Shown: positions 31,951 through 40,395 of the stretch, one piece after another
Numbering within the stretch: position 1 is the first letter of the stretch
How the letters are laid out: each line of letters starts with the position of its first letter
NCBI GenBank assembly: GCA_019114205.1
Contig: DXFY01000006.1
Coordinates: forward strand, 1-58,389
DNA length: 58,389 bases
Reading direction: 5' to 3'
Source: Candidatus Tidjanibacter gallistercoris
GTDB lineage: Bacteria > Bacteroidota > Bacteroidia > Bacteroidales > Rikenellaceae
Notes under the pieces: generated by a model
What the model saw: the letters and a program-made list of their open reading frames with translations, nothing else
Databases searched by the model: none
Told to the model about the DNA's origin: nothing
Position numbers and translations under genes: made by a program

Positions 31951-32268
31951 CTACGGACGCTGGTCTTCACGGCGCCGGGCGAACATAGCGAAATTGTCGC
32001 GGATGAACTCCTGCACGTCCGATTCCTTGTAGAAAGCCTTCTGGTTCAGCATCCGGTACTTTAGGCCGCACTTCGAGCGGTAGCGTTGCAGCGTGCGCTT
32101 GCTTACGTGCAACATCCGGCACAGGTCGTAGTTGTCGAAGAGTTTCTCGCCGTTCTCCAGCGTCGGATACTCCTGCGCTTTGGGCGGCTTCTGGCGTTGT
32201 TCTATTGCTTCGAGCCGCTCCATGATGCGGCGCATCCATATATCGAAATATTCTTTTTCCAGTAACAT
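31951..32268 (-). CDS. Helix-turn-helix DNA-binding protein (excisionase-like)
   Basis: A 105-residue protein. An N-terminal coiled-coil-like helix (WMRRIMERLEAIEQRQ) is followed by a MerR/HTH_17-type DNA-binding domain (YDLCRMLHVSKRTLQRYRSK, then YKESDVQEFI). Proteins of this type are typical of Bacteroidales ICEs and often act in excision or its regulation. It converges on mobB. The matching integrase is not in the window, so its specific role is unproven. Confidence 0.82.
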   Translation of the reverse strand: MLLEKEYFDIWMRRIMERLEAIEQRQKPPKAQEYPTLENGEKLFDNYDLCRMLHVSKRTLQRYRSKCGLKYRMLNQKAFYKESDVQEFIRDNFAMFARRREDQRP

Positions 32269-32380
32269 GATCTCTGATTTTTTGATTCGTAATGATTCGT
32301 AGTGCTTCCGTTACTGGTGCATGGCACAGATCGCCGCGCGGCAGGTATCGCGGGTGTTCTTCGTTCCGGCGGGTAAAAAC

Positions 32381-32422
32381 GCAGGAGGGCTTCGATGCGT
32401 AAACGCATCGAAGCCCTCCTGC
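32381..32422. repeat. Perfect 20-bp inverted repeat with 2-nt loop
   Basis: GCAGGAGGGCTTCGATGCGT (32381-32400) is followed by AA and then its exact reverse complement (32403-32422). No T-run follows on either side, so it is not a standard terminator. It may be a mobile-element end, an RNA hairpin or a recombination or regulatory site. Confidence 0.7.
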
Positions 32423-32886
32423 TGGGGAAATTGAAGCATGCCACTCCCGGCCTGCCGTGTGGCGGTGGCATATCAACGGCCTCGCCCGCATATCCGCCCG
32501 CCTCGTCGGACGAACGGAGGTCGCATGCGGCGATGAATTGCAACGGCAATTATTCGGACGGCCGGTACGGAAAACTCCGCAATGGCTGTCCGCACTCCGA
32601 AATCCGCTCCTTCCGGCAACCCTCCGCGCTCCGGAAGCGCCGCCACCCTGCGAACCGAAAAAGCCTCCGGAACATACGCTCGAAGGCTTTCTATGGTATG
32701 GACATACAGGAACGATCCCCGCTGCCATTGGCTGCGGAGCCGTCGTCCGCAAGGGATCGGTACGGAATCTGTGTACGCTGCCTGCCTTTTATATCTGTTT
32801 TTGGCAACTATATCCCGCCTTACACCGCCGTACCTCCGAAACCCGACTGCCGAAGCGGGTCTTGTCCGAAGCCTCCGTCAAGGCGG

Positions 32887-32903
32887 TTTTTTTTGGGGGG
32901 GGG
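32887..32903 (+). repeat. Homopolymer run T8G9
   Basis: Eight T are followed by nine G. This is the longest G tract I noticed in the window and is prone to slippage in vivo and to sequencing error. Confidence 0.7.
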
Positions 32904-33011
32904 CTCCGATCTGTAAACGCGGCTCTGCCGCGAACGCTCCGGCAGCCGGTCGTGTGCAGCGACTCGGAAAACCGACGGAGTGTAAAGCAAGGTATGGCTG
33001 CCTTGTTTTTC

Positions 33012-33502
33012 TCAGGCCCGAAAGCCGGCTTCAGATTCGTACCCGCCTGCGCCGCTTCTGTGCTTCCTCGTGCCGTCCAGCCCAAAGCGGCGGGCGATCT
33101 GCGAGACGTTGTATTCGATGTAATCCATGCTGCTGCACGCCTCGACCGCCTCCTTGTATTCGGCACGGGTGGCAGGCTGCTGCCCTCGAAGCTGGCCGAG
33201 CCGGATAGTTCCGGCCTCCTCCTTGTCGCATGAAATATCGTATCGTGCCAGCATCAGGTGCGGTGGTATTTGCAGATATGTCCCTTCAGCCCGGAAAGAC
33301 TCACGCTGCACGTCCGGCTGATTTCACAGCAGGAGAGGCGGGTCGAGCGATAGAGTTCGACGACCTCGCGGTATCGCTCCGTCGTCTTCGGTTGGGGATT
33401 CGGGATGCTGGAGCCTCCGGTTGATATGATCGGTTCATTTTTCATCCTGTAAATAGTCTGGAGTTCTTGGGTAGAGCCGCGTATTATCCTCGTTGTTTCC
33501 AT
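33012..33502 (-). pseudogene. Frameshifted HTH protein of the ICE/transposase-like type
   Basis: Two overlapping minus-strand frames are parts of one gene. The first (33502 to 33254) contains YREVVELYRSTRLSCCEIS and SLSGLKGHICKYHR, a tandem-HTH pattern. The second (below about 33257) continues HLMLARYDISCDKEE and then AEYKEAVEACSSMDYIEYN and VSQIARRFGLDG. Joining them needs one missing base near 33258 (within CACCGCACCTG on the minus strand). The C-terminus after RFGLDGT also departs from a sensible sequence. The gene is therefore inactive unless the shift is a sequencing error. Confidence 0.7.
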
Positions 33503-33514
33503 CGGATAAGTACT

Positions 33515-33890
33515 TTTTCTGCAGCGATTTTCAGAACTACTTGATCGGTAGCCTGTATGCCTTGAAATAGTTCAGATGTTCGTAGTAGGAGACGATTGCG
33601 GGGAGCATCTTCGTCTGCCGCCGGGCAGGGGTGCGGCCTGCTCTGTCGGCAGCATCTCCGGTAAGCATACCCGCACGTCGGATGCCCGTTCCGGAACGGC
33701 ACGAGTGCGGAATCGGCCGCTATCGCATTGCGGCAGGGCAGACCGTTTCTGTCGATACAGCGGTAGGGGACGCTGGCATCGAAACCCGCATCCGTGCATA
33801 TATCTCTCGCGCTGCGCTTCGTCGTATAGTATATGCCGACCCGACTTCGTCCCGGAAAATTTTGCCCTGACTGTTATCCGGATCGGTCGT
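33515..33890 (-). other. Possible coding remnant
   Basis: One minus frame ends in a protein-like stretch (KMLPAIVSYYEHLNYFKAYR followed by LPIK and a stop at about 33538). Upstream, reading must switch frame to stay plausible. I recognise no family. It may be the tail of a degraded gene in the eroded boundary zone. Confidence 0.35.
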
Positions 33891-33914
33891 AACCGCAATT
33901 CCCTGCGTATAGGG

Positions 33915-35087
33915 TCAGTAGGTCAGTCCGAATGCCCAGAGGGGTATCGTGTTGCGGTGCCCGTACTCGATGTCATCCTTCACGAGGTAGGCGTTCCCGA
34001 TGTCGCGGATCTGCTTCTGCGTCTTGTTGCGGCCGCCCACCTCGAACGTGAGCCCGCCGATCCGGAAGTCGGCCACCGAAGAAGAAGTTATGGTCTGCGC
34101 CGGAGCCAACAACGAAAGGAATACCGTTTCGCGGACGTTGCCCACGTCGGGCGTCGTGTCCGAGAGGGCGTAGGCGAGGTTGGTGTTGTTCAGGTATATC
34201 TTGTCCACCTTGCCCAGCGCGCTGATCCCATGCGTGTCGTCGCGCAAAATATTGATAAGTTGCGCCTTTTCCAGATAAACCATCAGATCGGCCACCATGT
34301 TGCGGTTGATGTTCAGGTCGCGGGCCAGCTTCGAGTAATTGGGCTTGAAAGGAACGCTCTGCGCGACGATATAAAGCAGCTTTTTGAGCTTCTGAGCCGT
34401 GGAGGTCGTCATCTCGGCAAACGCGGGAATGTCGTTATCTACTACCTGATTGATGACGCTTAGCAACCGGAGGTAGTAACCGCTCTCCTGAAAATAGGGA
34501 TAGTAGCCCTCCTTCAGGTACTCCTTGAACAGCGCCACGGGACGGTGTTCCGCATAGGGGAAGTCGATCTTGTTCTGTACGACCTGTTCGAGCGTATGGG
34601 CGGGAATACGGATGCCCTTGCCGATAGCCAGGTATTCCCGGAACGAGAGCCCCGGCAGGCGGTATTCCAGCTTGCGGCGGCTCAGGTCGGCCCCGCCCTT
34701 CTCCAGATCGAGGATGGACGAACCCGTATAGCCCACGCGCAGCGTCGCATAGGTGTCGTAGATGTTCTTGATCTCGGTGGACCAGTTCTTATATTTGTGT
34801 ATCTCGTCGATATAGAGCGCCTTGCCACCCTCCCGATAGAACTGTCCGGCCAGCTCCACGAGCGTATGCGTCGAGAAATAGAGGTCGTCGGCCGACACGT
34901 AAAGCGTGGCCGCCGCATCTTCGTGCAGCTTGATGTGCTGCAATACGAGGGTCGATTTGCCGACGCCCCGCGCTCCGAGGATAGCCACAAGGCGGCTCTC
35001 CCACAAAATCTTGTCGTGAATGTCGCGCACATATTCGGTCGGCGTGTTCTGAAGCCGCGTCCGGAAGGTTCTTATCAAAGTATCCAT
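33915..35087 (-). CDS. AAA ATPase with DUF4143-type C-terminal domain
   Basis: A 390-residue protein starting at 35087 (MDTLIRTFRTRLQ). Walker A is LGARGVGKSTLVLQH near residue 40, and Walker B-like ALYIDEIHKYKNW near residue 95. GYTGSSILDLEKGGADLSRR and LPGLSFREYL are typical of the AAA_14 family. The C-terminal half has a winged helix (NYSKLARDLNINRNMVADLM) and the DUF4143 nuclease-like core (DFRIGGLTFEVGGRNKT). The physiological role of these widespread ATPases is unknown. It is monocistronic with its own -7 box. Confidence 0.85.
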   Translation of the reverse strand: MDTLIRTFRTRLQNTPTEYVRDIHDKILWESRLVAILGARGVGKSTLVLQHIKLHEDAAATLYVSADDLYFSTHTLVELAGQFYREGGKALYIDEIHKYKNWSTEIKNIYDTYATLRVGYTGSSILDLEKGGADLSRRKLEYRLPGLSFREYLAIGKGIRIPAHTLEQVVQNKIDFPYAEHRPVALFKEYLKEGYYPYFQESGYYLRLLSVINQVVDNDIPAFAEMTTSTAQKLKKLLYIVAQSVPFKPNYSKLARDLNINRNMVADLMVYLEKAQLINILRDDTHGISALGKVDKIYLNNTNLAYALSDTTPDVGNVRETVFLSLLAPAQTITSSSVADFRIGGLTFEVGGRNKTQKQIRDIGNAYLVKDDIEYGHRNTIPLWAFGLTY

Positions 35088-35112
35088 ACTTACTTGCTTT
35101 GTCCGTTTTGCA

Positions 35113-35120
35113 CAAAGATA
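35113..35120 (-). promoter_or_regulatory. -7 promoter box of the AAA/DUF4143 gene
   Basis: On the minus strand TATCTTTG matches TAnnTTTG, 26 nt before the start codon. The -33 element is weak: the nearest clear TTG is 23 nt or more upstream. Confidence 0.65.
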
Positions 35121-35498
35121 ACAAAATTGCACGATGTATAATGCAATTCCTATGCAAAAAAGATGGGTTTATACGGCAGCCTCGCTTCCGCATCCGACGG
35201 GACTGACTTTCCATGAAAAAGGGTTGCACTTTCGGAGCGATTCCAGTGGCAGCAGCTTGCACGGCACGGGGCGTCGCGCAGACGTCGGAGTTCCTTCGCT
35301 GCGATCTTCACGGCTTCGGCCTTGATACGGTCGTAGTTCACCCTGAACGTATTCTCCATGCGGACAAGACATTGCGGGACGCTACCTGATACGACCCGTC
35401 TTCATCTGCTGAGACAGCCCATGTTTCGAACCCGATTGTTTTATGAAATCATCCCCGTCAAAAGTATTTTTGGCGGGGATGAATTGCATTTTGGGAAA
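35121..35498. other. Gene-poor stretch with one doubtful minus-strand ORF
   Basis: A minus frame from 35359 begins MENTFRVNYDRIKAEAVKI and continues for 69 residues. Only its first 30 residues look protein-like, so it may be a truncated gene. Nothing else convincing is seen. Confidence 0.35.
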
Positions 35499-35723
35499 TT
35501 AGAATCTGTGAGTATGACCCACCGTCCCCGGGCTTATCCTATTATTAAAATTGTTGGGAGGAGGATCATAATTGAATGAATAATTTCCTTCCGGCGGTTT
35601 GTTGACGATGGTGCTTTGCTGTTGATCGATATTACCGCCTGAAATCTCCCCGCTTTCCCTTCTTGAAATTCGATCAAAAAGGTTCTGCTGATCTTGTAGC
35701 GATAAATTGAATTTCTTTTTCAT
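35499..35723 (-). CDS. Small peptide with Gly-Gly leader-like N-terminus (74 aa)
   Basis: A 74-residue ORF in a distinctly AT-rich patch. It begins MKKKFNLSLQDQQNLFDRIS, then RRESGEISGG, a charged amphipathic leader ending in Gly-Gly. That resembles leaders of Bacteroidales ribosomal peptide precursors. The remainder is Asn/Pro-rich with PPEGNYSFNYDPPPNNFNN and ends VGHTHRF. It has no Cys. No maturation enzyme or peptidase-transporter lies next to it; the nearest gene upstream on the same strand is an aspartic protease. It is probably a real small gene, but the natural-product reading is inference. Confidence 0.55.
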   Translation of the reverse strand: MKKKFNLSLQDQQNLFDRISRRESGEISGGNIDQQQSTIVNKPPEGNYSFNYDPPPNNFNNRISPGTVGHTHRF

Positions 35724-35807
35724 AGCAGTTTAAGTTTTAGTTTATTTGAATACTGTCTGAACTATTAAGGCTCCTTAAATTTTTAGTTATAAAAAATTAT
35801 AGCTTTA

Positions 35808-35832
35808 ATATACGGGAGCCCACCCCGTATAT
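35808..35832 (-). terminator. Hairpin at the end of the aspartic protease gene
   Basis: ATATACGGG (35808-35816) pairs with CCCGTATAT (35824-35832), overlapping the protease stop codon. An AT-rich stretch with a T-run follows on the minus strand, so it may attenuate read-through into the small peptide gene. Confidence 0.5.
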
Positions 35833-37100
35833 CAATTTACGACAAAATACATTTCCTGAAAGTTGATCGTCAATTGTTTGAATTCAGCGGGAGGCAGTAC
35901 ACCCAATGTTCCGTCGAAGGGTATTCCCATCAACTGGGAATGGGGCATATCTTCGATCACATACAGGTTAGTCATCACACCCGTTTTATCCCCGATTGTC
36001 AGTTCCATTTGCGGCAGTATGGCGTATTCGAGTACCGGGCTGTATCCGGTCGCGGTTTTCCCGCGTTTGCGTCCGTGTGCCTGCAACGGCGGAAGCCGGT
36101 CGCGATGCGCTTCATGGAATTCCGGTTCGACGGACGATTTCGTGGCTCCCGTATCCCAAACCATCGTTGCGGGAATTCCGTCCAGTTCGACCCGAATGTA
36201 AGGCACTTTGTTGAGCATCAGGTTCCGGGGAGCATCGGGCAATGGGGACGTCCGGGCCCTCAAATGCAATTTCCGAAGTTCGTAGTCCAGTTCGATTTCG
36301 GGGAAGAGTTGCAACACGTCGTTTCCGAGGATAAGGCTGCAATCCGTAACGCCCGTATCTCCGAGCGGCAGAACCACGCACGGAACATGGACGAACACGG
36401 CTTTTCCCAATCGCAGGGTGTCGAGCAATGCGAGAGGGCACCGCGTTTCGTTGAAACGGATTGAATCCGCCGACAAGGGCAGTCCCAACCGGAGTGCCAG
36501 CTGTTTGTCAATAATCGTCATTTGTCCTCCGGAGTCGAGCATCGCTCCGATTCGCTGTATGCCGCGGACGGCAGCGAACTTGATTTGTTCGTCTTCGACG
36601 TCGAACGGTATGTCGTAATTCGCTTCGGTATCCGATATGCCCATACGGGGCCACTGGGATTTCAGACCGAAAAGGACGGCATTGGTCTCGAAAGCAGTCC
36701 GCGTTCCCTCGTCCATATAGTCCCGGCCTTGGGCGAGCAGGCTCGTGCAAATGTCATGGGCAGCCTTGAAGTGTCCGAGTTTCGCCAGATTGTCGGACAT
36801 CATCCAGAACAATGAGAAAAAGTTGCCGCCCATTTGGGCATTGTACTCATCGTACATGCGCTGGATTTTCTCGACGGCGCCCGCCGGATTGTTGAAATTA
36901 TGGTCGAGCAGCGCCCCAGAGAACAGCCGCATGTAATCGCTCAGGCTGTCGGCGGTCCGCTCATAACGGGCTCTCGTTTCGAACCAGTCGCTCCGGGAGA
37001 TAGCTTCTCCGATTGCATTGTCATACGGGTTTTCCTGGGCGATTCCGATTTGCACCGGAAGGACTGCGAACAGCAGACCGATAATTTTACGAATAACCAT
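35832..37100 (-). CDS. Two-domain retropepsin-like aspartic protease, exported
   Basis: A 422-residue protein starting at 37100 (MVIRKIIGLLFAVLPV) with a signal peptide ending GIAQ. Residues 20-170 are a helical TPR-like region. Two retropepsin-type active-site motifs follow: AMLDSGGQMTII near residue 189 and MVWDTGATKSSV near residue 316. Each has the downstream hydrophobic-hydrophobic-Gly element (CSLILGNDVL; LMGIPFDGTLG). So one chain may supply both catalytic Asp residues, like pepsin. A location in the periplasm or on the surface is expected. Substrate unknown; the adjacent 74-aa peptide is a candidate. Confidence 0.75.
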   Translation of the reverse strand: MVIRKIIGLLFAVLPVQIGIAQENPYDNAIGEAISRSDWFETRARYERTADSLSDYMRLFSGALLDHNFNNPAGAVEKIQRMYDEYNAQMGGNFFSLFWMMSDNLAKLGHFKAAHDICTSLLAQGRDYMDEGTRTAFETNAVLFGLKSQWPRMGISDTEANYDIPFDVEDEQIKFAAVRGIQRIGAMLDSGGQMTIIDKQLALRLGLPLSADSIRFNETRCPLALLDTLRLGKAVFVHVPCVVLPLGDTGVTDCSLILGNDVLQLFPEIELDYELRKLHLRARTSPLPDAPRNLMLNKVPYIRVELDGIPATMVWDTGATKSSVEPEFHEAHRDRLPPLQAHGRKRGKTATGYSPVLEYAILPQMELTIGDKTGVMTNLYVIEDMPHSQLMGIPFDGTLGVLPPAEFKQLTINFQEMYFVVN

Positions 37101-37424
37101 GGCTTTATCATTTTGAAGCGGATATATCGACGACGGAAACAATTTCCGAAGGTACTTACATACAAGTCTATACTAAAATTTCATGAATTAGAAAATGTCT
37201 TAATTAATGGAGTTAATGTTTTGAATCTAAAATCAAACATGTCCGTTTTCTATTCTTAGTTTCTTATACCGAAGATAGCGGATGTTTTCGATATTTGGAA
37301 ATATAGTTTACAAAGAACAACTAAATATCTGCTAATATGGAAATTTAGGTGGAGTAAAGAATGTAAATCGGGTAATTTCTATATATTTGTCAAGCCAAAA
37401 AGTCATGCTAAAAACAAGAAAAAT
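37101..37424. promoter_or_regulatory. AT-rich divergent intergenic region
   Basis: A low-GC gap between the divergent protease and DUF5606 genes. It contains a TATATTTG -7 match (37382-37389, + strand) for DUF5606. I see no clear promoter for the protease and no gene. Confidence 0.55.
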
Positions 37425-37880
37425 ATGGAACTGAAAGATATTCTTGCGATTTCCGGACAGCCGGGACTTTTTCGTTATGTGGCGCGCAGCAGCAACGGCG
37501 TTATCGTGGAGTCGCTGGCGGACGGCAGGAGGATGAATTCTTCGGGTACTGCCAGGATAAGCGCACTGGCCGAAATCGCCATTTATACCGAATCGGAAGA
37601 GCTGCCCCTCTGGCAGGTGTTCGAGAAATTCTATGCTCATACCGGCGGCCGGCCCGCGATAGACGCCAAGTCGGATACCGCGCTTCTGAAAAAGACCTTC
37701 GGGGAGGTGGTTCCGGATTATGACCGCGACCGGGTGCACGTATCCGATATGAAAAAGGTCGTGGCATGGTACAATATTCTTGTCGGAGCAGGAATGACCG
37801 ATTTCCGTCTGGATAAAGGCGAAGCGGAGAACGGGACGGATTCCGAGGAGGAAGCAGCCGGGGCGCCCGCCGCCGAATAG
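37425..37880 (+). CDS. DUF5606 domain protein
   Basis: A 151-residue cytoplasmic protein. It begins MELKDILAISGQPGLFRYVA and continues with NGVIVESLADGRR, ISALAEIAIYT and LKKTFGEVVPDYDRDRVHVS, which is the conserved core of DUF5606, a Bacteroidota-wide family of unknown function. The last 25 residues are acidic and Ala-rich. It is monocistronic, with a -7 box about 36 nt upstream and a strong terminator 40 nt after the stop. It marks the return to chromosomal genes. Confidence 0.88.
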   Translation: MELKDILAISGQPGLFRYVARSSNGVIVESLADGRRMNSSGTARISALAEIAIYTESEELPLWQVFEKFYAHTGGRPAIDAKSDTALLKKTFGEVVPDYDRDRVHVSDMKKVVAWYNILVGAGMTDFRLDKGEAENGTDSEEEAAGAPAAE

Positions 37881-37920
37881 GAGCAGCACGGGTTCCGCAC
37901 CGTTTCCCGACGGGGAACGG

Positions 37921-37957
37921 GAAAGCGCAGACGCCGCACGTCTGCGCTTTCCTGTTT
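37921..37957 (+). terminator. Rho-independent terminator of the DUF5606 gene
   Basis: GAAAGCGCAGACG (37921-37933) pairs perfectly with CGTCTGCGCTTTC (37939-37951) around a 5-nt loop, followed by ctgtttt. Confidence 0.85.
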
Positions 37958-38585
37958 TGCAGCGACCGGACGTGCGGGTATCGCGCATGTATCGTAGCGG
38001 AAGGATTTCGGCCCGGCAACATGATGGAAGCGACAACGGTTCGGCATATAGGGGGCTCCGATGCGGCTTGTGTACATTCTCGTTATTGGCCGGGGCCTGT
38101 ACGGATAGGAGCATCCGGGAGACATGGCTGTTTCGGGAGCAGCCCGGCGCGGTGGGAAGAAACTTCCCGTACAGGTGCCGCGCCGCATTTCGTCTGCCAC
38201 TCGCAGCATTCAGAAACTCTGTTTTTTCGCGATGGACGGCAAGGTGCCTTGTTTTACCGATGACTTTTTGTGAAGGAATGCCCGAAAGACTGCCGTTTTC
38301 TATACCGGCGATTTCCTGTGTTTTCGGTCTTGCGGGGCGGATTTCGGTACGTGCCGGCCAGGTACGATGCTTCCGCACGATTTGCCGGACCGGATAAATA
38401 TAGTACTTGCAGCGCCCGGCCGGGGGACGGATATTCGGTTTGCCGGGCATTGCACCCGTCGGGCCGTCGCGTCCGATTTCCGGTCGGACAGGAACGAAGT
38501 GCTTCGGAAGAACGGGCATGGGCTGCCGGCGTGAGGTACCGCTTTGCCGTGTTCCCGTCCGCTCGGTACGTATCGGTTTGTCCGG
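37958..38585. other. Gene-free stretch
   Basis: Overlapping ORFs on both strands have Arg/Pro/Ser-rich, non-conserved translations. I see no gene, repeat or RNA here. It separates the DUF5606 terminator from the 3' end of the LuxR-type regulator. Confidence 0.5.
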
Positions 38586-39557
38586 TCATTCCGGGTTGGC
38601 CGCTTGAAGGTTCGCTATGGATTTCAGGTAGCTTTTCAGGCTGTCGCCCGGTGCAAGTCCGATTTTCTTTCGGAGCCGGCTGCGGATGGAGGTCACCGTA
38701 GAAGGCGATACGTGGCGTATTTCGCATATCTCCGATACGGTCTTTCCGGAGACGATAAGTACGCAGATTTCCATTTCCGCATCGGTCAGTCCCGGATGAT
38801 GTTCCCGGATGGCCCGCCGGATACATTCTTCGGAGGTGATGACGTGCTTCACCTGTGCGACGAGCGTTTCGCGTATCTTGACGTCGAGTTCGTCCAGCAG
38901 CCTGGCGGCTTCCTTCGTATCCTTCGCTCCCAGCAGGTCGAACCGTTCCGCCTCGATATTCATGATGCGGAGGAATTCGCTTTTCTCTTCAGCAATCGCT
39001 ATCCTTTCCCGTTCGAGGCGGCGGGAGAGGATGATGATGCCTTTCAGGGCGATGGGGGCTCCGATGTAGATGAGCATCAGAATGGGCATGCAAAGAAACA
39101 GCTTTGCGTCTCCGATGAAGATGGCGGCTACCGAATAGGAACAGATGATGAGCAGGGTGATGATGAGCGGGCCCGACCGGATGCCTGTCAGCGATGCCAT
39201 GATGATGGGCAGCGTGCAGATGCACATGCCGAGCAGTACGCGGAACGAGGCGTCCGGACCGCTCGCGATACTTTCGTAAATGATGGAGAAGGAGATGTTC
39301 AGGGTTATGACGAGCATGTCGGTGAAAAGCGAGATGTCGGGATTCATCCGTTTGGAAAGGTAGAGCGCAAGTACGCCGCCCATCAGCAGCAGGGAGACGG
39401 CGTTGGCGATACACAGATACCATGTCCCGGCGAGCAGGTACAGTACGATGTCGTAAATGAGGCCAGCGGCGAAAAATACCGACGAATAGAGAAATATCGC
39501 CGTGAGCAGCCGGTTCACGCTCATTCTGTTTTCCGGGGACGAATCGCAGGTTCCCAT
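38586..39557 (-). CDS. Membrane-anchored LuxR-type transcriptional regulator
   Basis: A 323-residue protein with six hydrophobic segments in the first 185 residues, then a coiled-coil linker (LERERIAIAEEKSEFLRIMN) and a C-terminal LuxR/GerE helix-turn-helix (LTDAEMEICVLIVSGKTVSE, then HVSPSTVTSIRSRLRKKIG). The layout matches Bacteroidales membrane-bound LuxR regulators that sense an unknown membrane or small-molecule signal. An internal start at 39524 (MSVNRLL) is possible. It is divergent from the doxX-like gene, which could be a target. Confidence 0.82.
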   Translation of the reverse strand: MGTCDSSPENRMSVNRLLTAIFLYSSVFFAAGLIYDIVLYLLAGTWYLCIANAVSLLLMGGVLALYLSKRMNPDISLFTDMLVITLNISFSIIYESIASGPDASFRVLLGMCICTLPIIMASLTGIRSGPLIITLLIICSYSVAAIFIGDAKLFLCMPILMLIYIGAPIALKGIIILSRRLERERIAIAEEKSEFLRIMNIEAERFDLLGAKDTKEAARLLDELDVKIRETLVAQVKHVITSEECIRRAIREHHPGLTDAEMEICVLIVSGKTVSEICEIRHVSPSTVTSIRSRLRKKIGLAPGDSLKSYLKSIANLQAANPE

Positions 39558-39920
39558 AAGTACAGGGGGCTTTATCGGTATTTGTAGATATGCAAATTCC
39601 GTGCTATGCCGCGATTTCAGTATTTGTAAGCATTATTTCGTACTGTTTTTGTTTGGCATGCCCTGTTTTTTGTTTTTCTTTGCATCGGGATAACACCCCA
39701 TACGGTGGATGCAGACCACTGCGACTGATATTGTCGGATAAGGATATGTGCATGATGGGGGTTGTGCATGTATCATGGGCGGATGGCTGTTCTTGCATGC
39801 CGTCCGTCTTTTTTGTCTTGTTTCGGCTGTCATTCTTACGGTGCGTGGCAGCCGAAACCGGCTTTTCGGGCCTTGTCAATGGATTGGTACAGTTATTGGT
39901 AATGTTTCTGAACAGCGCTG

Positions 39921-39940
39921 TCGGCCGGCCTGCCGGCCGA
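39921..39940 (+). repeat. Leader hairpin upstream of the DoxX gene
   Basis: TCGGCCGGC (39921-39929) and GCCGGCCGA (39932-39940) form a perfect 9-bp stem, 22 nt before the start codon at 39962. It may be a regulator site or a leader structure. The rest of the 404-nt gap (39558-39961) contains no convincing gene. Confidence 0.6.
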
Positions 39941-39961
39941 TACATCAAGACCGTACCGTAT

Positions 39962-40384
39962 ATGAATGCCAAAACAAGGATTTACAAATTCCTATCGACC
40001 GAACGGTGGACCGATTCGGCGGTTTTTTTCATGCGTATCTTCGTTGGAATCATGATGCTCGTGCACGGCATCGGAAAGATTAATAACTACGAGATGCTGT
40101 TCGCGACCTTTCCCGACCCGCTGGGCATCGGAAGCGCGGCTTCCCTCGTGCTGATAATCGGTGCGGAGACCGTATGTTCGCTGCTGCTCATCGTCGGTTT
40201 GTTCGTGCGTCCTGCGGCGTTGGTACTCGCCATGGGCATGTTCGTGGCGTCGTTCCTTGCAGTGCCCGGAGAACCGTTCGCAGCGCATGAACTGTCGTTC
40301 GTCTATATGGGCATTTATATCATGCTCGTCATCGGCGGCGGCATGCGTTATTCGCTCGACAGGGTATTTTTCAGGATACAGTAA
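39962..40384 (+). CDS. DoxX family membrane protein
   Basis: A 140-residue four-helix membrane protein. The start at 39962 (MNAKTRIYKFLS) is chosen because the upstream open frame to 39590 lacks conserved sequence. FFMRIFVGIMMLVHGIGKI and FPDPLGIGSAASLVLIIGAE match the DoxX/DoxD-like family, small inner-membrane oxidoreductase-associated proteins of uncertain activity. It is followed by the hydrolase gene after 11 nt, suggesting an operon. Confidence 0.88.
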   Translation: MNAKTRIYKFLSTERWTDSAVFFMRIFVGIMMLVHGIGKINNYEMLFATFPDPLGIGSAASLVLIIGAETVCSLLLIVGLFVRPAALVLAMGMFVASFLAVPGEPFAAHELSFVYMGIYIMLVIGGGMRYSLDRVFFRIQ

Positions 40385-40395
40385 AAACGGTTGTC

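Larger units (their letters stand above)
32269..33011. other. Gene-free stretch upstream of the HTH gene
   Basis: Several overlapping open frames occur on both strands, but none has protein-like composition or a recognisable family. The stretch holds a perfect 20-bp hairpin and a T8G9 homopolymer run and looks like eroded mobile DNA. Confidence 0.5.
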
